Below are positions 63,301 through 64,000 of a stretch of DNA of 64,000 bases, one piece after another (position 1 is the stretch's first letter; each line of letters opens with the position of its first letter). The stretch covers positions 16,188,001 through 16,252,000 of the forward strand of contig CM060838.1 of assembly GCA_030762175.1 (NCBI GenBank), written 5' to 3'. The translations under genes were made by a program, and so were the position numbers. The notes beneath the pieces are model-generated. The model was not told the origin of the DNA. It was given only the letters and a program-made list of their open reading frames with translations, and searched no databases. The DNA comes from Metallyticus violacea (taxonomy: Eukaryota; Arthropoda; Insecta; Mantodea; Metallyticidae).

Positions 63301-63625
63301 AATAAACAATGTTCAGATTCCACAAATTGTCGGCACTCTTATAAGACATATATGCTGTTACGTCATTGGCGAAACAAAACGAAAAATTTTAAGTCTCAGG
63401 GAAGGAAAAGCATTATACTATTTTTATGACCACTTATGGCTAACACTGCACCGATTTAAAATATCCAAATATCCATTATCCAAATATCTTAGAAGTTTCC
63501 TGCTAGATATTTATTTTAAATATCTTTGCTTTTCTTCCTGTTAAGACTTGAACAAGAATACTTTATACTTACTCATTTGTGACGTCGTAGATTGTGTAGT
63601 GTGCCGTGTATGTTTGACGAAATAC
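30377..63625 (-). CDS. Dpp10: Inactive dipeptidyl peptidase 10/6-like protein (S9B family), 11 exons, 5' end outside window
   Basis: Eleven exons, each with AG acceptor and GT donor and compatible phases, join into 2055 nt: 684 codons plus TGA. The order matches DPP4-family proteins: beta-propeller (about residues 1-430 of this partial protein), then the alpha/beta-hydrolase domain (about 470-684). Family landmarks are DIYDV, DWLYQED, ALWGSPDGT, YASFNDSEV, CVTCDL, GPGLPL, GWGYGG, HGLAD and YADEGH. The nucleophile serine of GWSYGG is glycine (residue 547, codon GGC at 44038-44040). Asp623 and His655 are kept, spaced nearly as in human DPP4. Many N-x-S/T sites (NDT, NSS, NDS, NIT, NVS, NWT, NCT, NVT) and paired cysteines fit an extracellular domain. 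Family members are type II membrane glycoproteins of about 750-850 residues, so roughly 100 N-terminal residues with the anchor are missing. Ser to Gly matches vertebrate DPP10 rather than DPP6 (Asp). In vertebrates these proteins modulate Kv4 channels; that role here is inference. The symbol denotes the family, not proven orthology. Confidence 0.93.
30824..31044. mobile_element. Foldback element, ~220 bp, in the last DPP10-like intron
   Basis: The arms (ctgagtcaaaatgtttagaa, acatgtttcttggaacaat and their complements ending at about 31040) pair almost throughout. The loop at the apex, around 30933-30940, is under 10 nt. It lies 340 bp before the last exon in transcription order, so a nascent transcript could fold there. 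A relative is the arm at 4277-4358. The 82-codon plus-strand frame starting at 30933 arises from the right arm. Confidence 0.82.
31761..31846 (+). CDS. Weak candidate exon inside the last DPP10-like intron, opposite strand
   Basis: A long pyrimidine tract (TTTTTTTTTTCCTTCCAG) precedes 86 nt ending GAGAG|GTGAGG. Two frames are open: AVHAWKKTGYYESSFLHISK and LFMHGRKQGTMKVHSCIFLR. The second would be in phase with the candidate exon at 13097-13184. No family is recognised, so this may be chance. Confidence 0.25.
31847..34119. other. Intronic AT-rich sequence
   Basis: Part of the 9.5-kb last intron of the DPP10-like gene. Frames such as 33062-33340 (92 codons, plus) match no family I recognise. 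Confidence 0.45.
34120..35060 (-). mobile_element. Decayed non-LTR retrotransposon, RNase H and C-terminal region
   Basis: Minus-strand fragments near 34800-34560 resemble an RNase H domain: ALEAINTTLKQLTTYPNS-like text, then KKISFQWIPSDFNLSRDK, matching the FQWIPSH-x-x-I-x-G motif of arthropod LINE RNase H domains. Further on, GSTMDWEHVNRYS and INYSEIYWE resemble the C-terminal zinc-knuckle region and tail of LINE ORF2. Frames change several times and stops occur. The 5' part of the element was not found. The element has the same strand as the DPP10-like gene. Confidence 0.6.
35772..35885. repeat. Short inverted repeat, ~30-bp arms
   Basis: The left arm taatttatataatgcgggta continues aaatttctta. 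It is matched in reverse complement by aatttacccacattatataa at about 35860-35880. The spacer is about 50 nt. It could be a small MITE; no target duplication is evident. Confidence 0.6.
35886..37599. other. Intronic AT-rich sequence
   Basis: It includes a G9 run near 37113-37121. No gene recognised. Confidence 0.45.
37600..37800 (-). mobile_element. tRNA-derived SINE (type 3)
   Basis: On the minus strand the head near 37775 reads GGTAGCTCAGTTAGATCATC (A box) and, about 35 nt on, GGTTTGAGTTCTG (degenerate B box), the arrangement of a tRNA gene and of a Pol III promoter. It lacks the TGAGG/CCTCA centre seen in types 1 and 2. Ends are unclear. Confidence 0.6.
38784..38933. mobile_element. Foldback element, ~150 bp
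   Basis: The left arm acactatactttactaattg, then atccatcagaa and tttcactct, is matched in reverse complement by agagtgaaa, ttctgatggat and taatgaagtatagtgt. The right arm has an extra cttgaaacatg insert not present on the left. Confidence 0.75.
39285..39515 (-). repeat. GC-richer interspersed repeat fragment, unclassified
   Basis: The segment stands out in G+C content and contains, on the minus strand, CACTGAAGATGTCCTCCGCA followed by GGACATC, a small hairpin. A 76-codon minus frame (39273-39503) spans it but resembles no protein I know. It may be an untranslated end of a LINE. Confidence 0.4.
39985..40190 (-). CDS. Dpp10: DPP10-like exon 10 (catalytic Asp region)
   Basis: 206 nt; AT completes a split Asn codon, then SAFTERILGVPGENYKGYVE and onward to MYLLHGLADVTTPYQHGVAL and IIFRYQ. 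It aligns with YTERYMGLP and LLIHGTADDNVHFQQS of DPP4. The Asp of HGLAD sits at the catalytic Asp position. The next residues (VTTPYQH instead of DNVHFQQ) are more divergent. The donor falls in phase 0 after CAG. Confidence 0.96.
41698..42000 (-). mobile_element. Possible 5' end of a non-LTR retrotransposon (RTE-like), truncated
   Basis: A GC-rich island with a 111-codon minus frame (41632-41967). The stretch EVPQILRVRRAHTWSICRA resembles the start of an apurinic-endonuclease domain in RTE-type LINEs, where a (G)TWNVR motif follows a basic stretch. It then loses similarity within 20 codons. The clan is inferred from this short motif only. Confidence 0.4.
42001..43940. other. Intronic AT-rich sequence
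   Basis: Lower part of the 3.75-kb intron between exons 9 and 10. Nothing recognised. Confidence 0.45.
43941..44098 (-). CDS. Dpp10: DPP10-like exon 9 (nucleophile elbow with Ser to Gly)
   Basis: 158 nt encoding HLLDTLKFLDETRVGVW, then GWGYGGYVTAMLLGSQQNIF and KCGIAVSPIADWLYY. In active S9B peptidases the elbow reads GWSYGG and the serine is the nucleophile. Here the codon is GGC (Gly), one transition away from AGC (Ser). All surrounding residues are well kept, so this looks like a fixed loss of catalysis rather than decay. Confidence 0.97.
45096..45281 (-). CDS. Dpp10: DPP10-like exon 8 (hydrolase domain)
   Basis: 186 nt encoding NGRPGSQAVSERFSIDWGTY, then MSSHNDVVYVKLDVRGSRGQG and LGGVEVQDQVTVL. 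It aligns with AGPCSQ...WATYLAS, DGRGSGYQG and LGTFEVEDQ of DPP4, the region forming the oxyanion side of the fold. The 3' splice site is unusual: a long (ATT)n tract on the minus strand lies about 20-70 nt upstream of the acceptor. Confidence 0.97.
45299..45354. repeat. (TAA)n microsatellite beside the exon 8 acceptor
   Basis: About 15 perfect TAA units with a short interrupted tail. On the transcribed strand it is (TTA)n lying about 18-73 nt upstream of the AG at 45282-45283. Confidence 0.97.
45705..45888 (+). mobile_element. tRNA-derived SINE (type 2), plus orientation
   Basis: Head with A box (TAATCTAGCAGTAGCATTCA) and B box (GGTTCAATTCC) about 40 nt apart. A centre of T-rich and TTTTCAGGGG/CCCTCAGG motifs follows. 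The same order, inverted, occurs at 60410-60585. Its 3' end abuts the mariner relic that starts at about 45890. Confidence 0.72.
45890..46515 (-). mobile_element. Decayed mariner-like transposase
   Basis: On the minus strand from 46440 downward: NMKFCKFYTKAHKMMKKVYG-DNLSLTQCYE (the helix-turn-helix domain), then FKSGWEFIVDGPHSAHPLMS, NDAHEVRIMKSSMKNLCLTV, then LGMHHVAAKFV and a GYDVE-x-K-like part (YDVEMKGESSQ). This is the order seen in arthropod mariner transposases of the FKSGRE/DGPHSAHPSTS type. At the ITGDETW position it reads ITGN followed by a stop, so the first catalytic Asp is lost. The 3' half, with the remaining catalytic residues, is missing; the sequence ends where the SINE begins. 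Confidence 0.82.
46943..47404 (-). CDS. Dpp10: DPP10-like exon 7 (propeller end, Cys-rich blade, start of hydrolase domain)
   Basis: The largest exon, 462 nt and 153 whole codons. It begins YYLGTQESKPGQRHLY (DPP4 YYISNEYKGMPGGRNLY), passes QCVTCDL (the conserved CxxC pair), YYVLECEGPGLPL, a run leading to VQLLLPPSW, and ends FPVLVEV, the first strand of the hydrolase core. Sites NCT and NVT could carry glycans. The plus-strand reading frames here are shadows of this exon. Confidence 0.97.
48200..48800 (+). mobile_element. LINE endonuclease-domain relic, opposite to the host gene
   Basis: After a poly-A/lysine run, the frame 48230-48370 reads LTWNAGGFTKSIAKKQHLDE and on to IRKYDVDVFGILEANCTDDE. 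This matches the start of the exonuclease-endonuclease-phosphatase fold of jockey/RTE-like LINEs: a (N)AGG motif, then D-x-D-x-x-x-I-x-E. The frame then breaks. A weak continuation runs to about 48800 with stops. Confidence 0.6.
48955..49184 (-). CDS. Dpp10: DPP10-like exon 6 (beta-propeller)
   Basis: 230 nt encoding THAERASEDTWLEVQPHPIY, then DGESFLCLASINEGAYHHYTH and LTHGSYEVIKILSWDTTNHLV. It aligns with DGNSFYKIISNEEGYRHICY and TKGTWEVIGIEAL of DPP4. The donor is GTGAGT after a split Val codon. A LINE endonuclease relic lies in the next intron, on the opposite strand. Confidence 0.95.
49626..50145. mobile_element. Foldback arm (17-kb type) split by a SINE insertion
   Basis: 49626-49702 matches the start of the left arm at 17025 (tcaaatttcactaatttt, cttacttggacatg, attgccttca). 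After the SINE, 49998-50145 continues the same arm (gcagatgt, tgtagatt, attgttatttggaagat, then a tttttatatgaata-like loop). The right arm is missing. This copy is much more diverged than the one at 17 kb. Confidence 0.75.
49703..49990 (-). mobile_element. tRNA-derived SINE (type 1) nested in a foldback, with TSD
   Basis: Same family as 9831-10101: poly-T at the low end, gaactgaggaaaacctagaa and aaaacctcagtcagggag in the centre, and at the high end the tRNA-like head in reverse. The flanks 49696-49702 and 49991-49997 are both ttttcag, a target-site duplication. The host arm resumes immediately after it. Confidence 0.88.
50146..51394. other. Intronic AT-rich sequence
   Basis: No gene or repeat family recognised, although the 80-codon plus frame 50648-50890 spans part of it. 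Confidence 0.4.
51395..53260 (+). mobile_element. Decayed hAT-superfamily transposase (SCAND3/ZBED5-like)
   Basis: The fragments run in family order. SLSDKTY near 51905, SHDIKINVNSKLVGDTMFGL and QLVKSHDTSGKCQL correspond to the DESTD region, with the acidic motif already altered. FVFCQELKTTTT follows, then HREAL near 52300, GDEHTILLLYTESHQLSRGK near 52435, KLAYIAHIFERLNSLNASMQ near 52590, an SENEKECLKELIAENLKVF part near 52785, and a C-terminal LRNRLLHLEDDL-like dimerisation remnant near 53155. Stops and shifts occur throughout. A 132-codon open stretch (51848-52246) survives. A segment at 51570-51780 appears partly duplicated in tandem. No terminal repeats were found. Confidence 0.82.
53261..54507. 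other. Intronic AT-rich sequence
   Basis: Nothing recognised between the hAT relic and exon 5. Confidence 0.45.
54508..54637 (-). CDS. Dpp10: DPP10-like exon 5 (beta-propeller)
   Basis: 130 nt encoding EVYLTSAGWIGTDNHHVS, then AVWMNRAQNVSIITSC and WTCFE. This matches the DPP4 blade where a Trp-rich strand (VTWATQERISLQWLRR) is followed by a cysteine and acidic residue. It holds two possible N-glycosylation sites (NVS, NWT). The donor GTAAGT follows an in-phase Glu codon. A 5.3-kb intron with hAT and SINE relics lies downstream. Confidence 0.93.
54638..56079. other. Intronic AT-rich sequence
   Basis: Short frames at 55086-55337 and 55783-55971 match no known family. Confidence 0.4.
56080..56910 (+). 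pseudogene. Relic of an uncharacterised arthropod multicopy gene family
   Basis: Translated pieces follow the order of a protein family found in many arthropod genomes with no assigned function. They are an N-terminal start with CVKNPNNF (56080-56150), KFPCFFC-x-WDNR near 56335, GLVDPKNMLFPPLHIKLGIM and KQFIKTLDKNG near 56450-56545, CFKYLYHKFP, then after shifts LKLHFLNSHLDYFLPNLG and MSDEQGKRFHLEIKEME near 56800-56910. At least three frame changes and several stops break it. Its dispersed, multicopy nature suggests it is transposon-borne, but I know no transposase signature in it. It lies in the intron between exons 4 and 5, opposite to the host gene. Confidence 0.7.
57236..57339 (-). CDS. 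Dpp10: DPP10-like exon 4 (beta-propeller)
   Basis: 104 nt, phase 0 start, encoding PGTTNPEVKLWIMDVSNIT and onward to LEGQ. NPEVKLWIMDV aligns with NPTVKFFVVNT of DPP4. SNIT is a potential N-glycosylation site. The donor is GTAAGTA, and the split Gln codon (CA|G) is completed by exon 5. Confidence 0.93.
57537..57595. repeat. Single foldback arm (24-kb type)
   Basis: It reads gtgaagcattaagagtgtgt, then agttcaactaaatcatacaa and taatatcaatta, following the right arm at 24510-24560 with several substitutions. No partner arm is seen. Confidence 0.5.
57640..57884 (+). mobile_element. tRNA-derived SINE (type 1), plus orientation
   Basis: The tRNA-like head has GAGTGTCGAGGTCATTAAG (A box) and a decayed B box (GGGATCCCATTTCC). 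The centre carries CTGAGGTTTCCTCAG with part of the inner segment lost, and the body has CCTGGAATGCTTTCGTCC and TTATCATTTCATCTCATGTA. The 3' end is GCATTAAACACAAAAAAA. The opposing frames at 57602-57863 are not genes. Confidence 0.75.
58120..58150 (-). mobile_element. SINE type 1 tail fragment
   Basis: tttttttttaatggtgttta at 58123 matches the 3' tail of type 1 SINEs (poly-A end, minus orientation). Similarity stops after about 25 nt. The 107-codon minus frame next to it (58137-58460) matches no family. Confidence 0.4.
58151..58970. other. Intronic sequence with unexplained minus-strand frames
   Basis: The frames 58137-58460 (107 codons, with several cysteines) and 58507-58695 show no recognisable motif. 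They are on the same strand as the DPP10-like gene but have no suitable splice sites or homology to it. Confidence 0.35.
58971..59167 (-). CDS. Dpp10: DPP10-like exon 3 (beta-propeller)
   Basis: 197 nt, beginning with AG that completes a split Glu codon, then DILSNAEALWGSPDGT and YASFNDSEV, both strongly conserved in the S9B family. A Gly/Ser-rich insert (FGSGSMSGSITGGAGS) follows, where DPP4 has a loop. It ends at RYPT. The donor GTAGGC is weaker than the others. The reading into exon 4 (YPT-PGTTNPEV) mirrors YPKAGAVNPTV of DPP4, which supports the junction. Confidence 0.92.
59875..60092 (-). CDS. Dpp10: DPP10-like exon 2 (beta-propeller, Glu-motif region)
   Basis: 218 nt coding 72 whole residues plus split codons. 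It starts HHIPIRLND and ends NGISDWLYQ, with ENDIYLRLSPDG in the middle, as in the DPP4 propeller. The segment DWLYQ/E-D spans the family's substrate-anchoring DW(V/L)YEEE motif; here two of the three acidic positions differ (Q-E-D). The 3.5-kb intron before it holds SINE fragments. Confidence 0.95.
60410..60585 (-). mobile_element. tRNA-derived SINE (type 2), minus orientation
   Basis: The reverse complement starts near 60580 with CAGTAGTCTAGCAGTAGCG (A box) and about 35 nt later has GGGTTCGATTTCC (B box). The centre reads CTGACTGAGGTTTTTCAGGG and TTTTCCCCTCA. It is the same family as 45705-45888 but better preserved in the head. Confidence 0.78.
60586..61569. other. Intronic sequence, no gene recognised
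   Basis: The plus-strand frames 61089-61298 and 61305-61517 (69 and 70 codons) are in a slightly CpG-richer stretch but match no family. Confidence 0.4.
61570..61700 (+). mobile_element. SINE type 1, 5'-truncated
   Basis: Only the body and 3' end are present: CTTCCTTCCTTTAAAAAATC, TTTATCATTTCATTTCATGT, ATCATCAGTGTCCACCGCC and GGGCGTTAAACAC. The tRNA head is absent. Confidence 0.7.
61701..63572. other. Intronic sequence, CpG-richer than the rest of the window
   Basis: No coding region recognised. A short CG-alternating run (cgcgcgcgcg) lies at about 62961-62970. Confidence 0.45.
63573..63625 (-). CDS. Dpp10: DPP10-like exon 1 in window (beta-propeller start)
   Basis: 53 nt, phase 0 start, two bases carried over. 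It encodes VFRQTYTAHYTIYDVTN, matching the SYTASYDIYDL stretch early in the DPP4 propeller. The acceptor is preceded by a pyrimidine tract (TCTTTTTCTTACAG) and the donor is GTAAGTA. Because the protein starts mid-propeller, the initiator exon and transmembrane segment must lie beyond 64000. Confidence 0.9.
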
Positions 63626-64000
63626 CTGTAAGAAAAAGAGAACAAAGAATAATCGAACAAAAATTTGGCTTAGAACTACAAATAGATAGCCAAGAAAAAG
63701 CAAATGACTCAAGTACCAAATTTTATTTGTTTATTCAATATGTTAAAAGATTTTGTAGCTGATAAATAGTGTGAAATAAGCGTCAGGTTCATGGCATGTA
63801 TCAACTGGATCTATGACTTAGAACGAGACTGTAACTATGAAAAAGACGGCAGAAAATATTAATGTGAAATTTATGTAATTATGAGGACTATAACAAAATG
63901 TAAAAATTATAAGCCCACATACACATAAGAGTTTATAATGTTAACGTTGTCTTTGGGAGTCATTTGGGTGTGGAAAATGCAACCTTGAAAATAAGTGAAA
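63626..64000. other. Upstream intron of the DPP10-like gene, incomplete
   Basis: Intronic sequence running off the window edge. Nothing recognised. Confidence 0.5.

Overview
The window is eukaryotic, AT-rich and gene-poor. Small GT-AG exons sit in long introns, among tRNA-derived SINEs, Tc1/mariner and hAT remnants, non-LTR retrotransposon pieces, foldback elements and simple repeats. It fits a large-genome arthropod, most likely an insect; the SINE and transposon mix suggests a hemimetabolous insect such as a cockroach, termite, stick insect or orthopteran, but I cannot fix the order from sequence alone.

The one securely identified gene lies on the minus strand from 63625 down to 30377. It is a dipeptidyl-peptidase-IV-family (S9B) protein of the DPP6/DPP10 type. 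Eleven exons join with matching phases into 684 codons plus a stop. The 5' end (cytoplasmic tail, membrane anchor and first part of the beta-propeller) lies beyond the right edge. The nucleophile serine is glycine (GWGYGG), while the catalytic Asp and His positions are kept, so it is probably a catalytically dead, type II membrane glycoprotein. In vertebrates such proteins are Kv4 channel partners. The last coding exon (36 codons) is separated by a 9.5-kb intron.

Layout. 1-30 kb is intergenic or 3' flank: a possible LINE leader (2.5 kb), foldback arms (4.3 and 5.2 kb), an inverted-repeat element (6.5-7.3 kb), a SINE with target-site duplication (9.8 kb), a plus-strand candidate exon (13.1 kb), a hAT remnant (15-16 kb), a 466-bp palindromic foldback (17.0 kb), a perfect 166-bp tandem duplication (19.3 kb), a Tc1-like relic (20.5-21.3 kb) and a foldback (24.4 kb). 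30-64 kb is the DPP gene, whose introns hold most of the other elements: RNase H LINE relic (34-35 kb), mariner relic joined to a SINE (45.7-46.5 kb), LINE endonuclease relic (48.2 kb), SINE nested in a foldback (49.6-50.1 kb), ZBED/SCAND3-type hAT relic (51.4-53.3 kb), a relic of an uncharacterised arthropod gene family (56.1-56.9 kb) and more SINEs (57.6, 60.4, 61.6 kb).

The most unusual pattern is a short motif of the form CTGANGA-hairpin-(G)AAAC that recurs in at least seven otherwise different repeats. It resembles the strands of a hammerhead ribozyme core, but I could not find a convincing cleavage site. No complete novel multi-gene system is visible.
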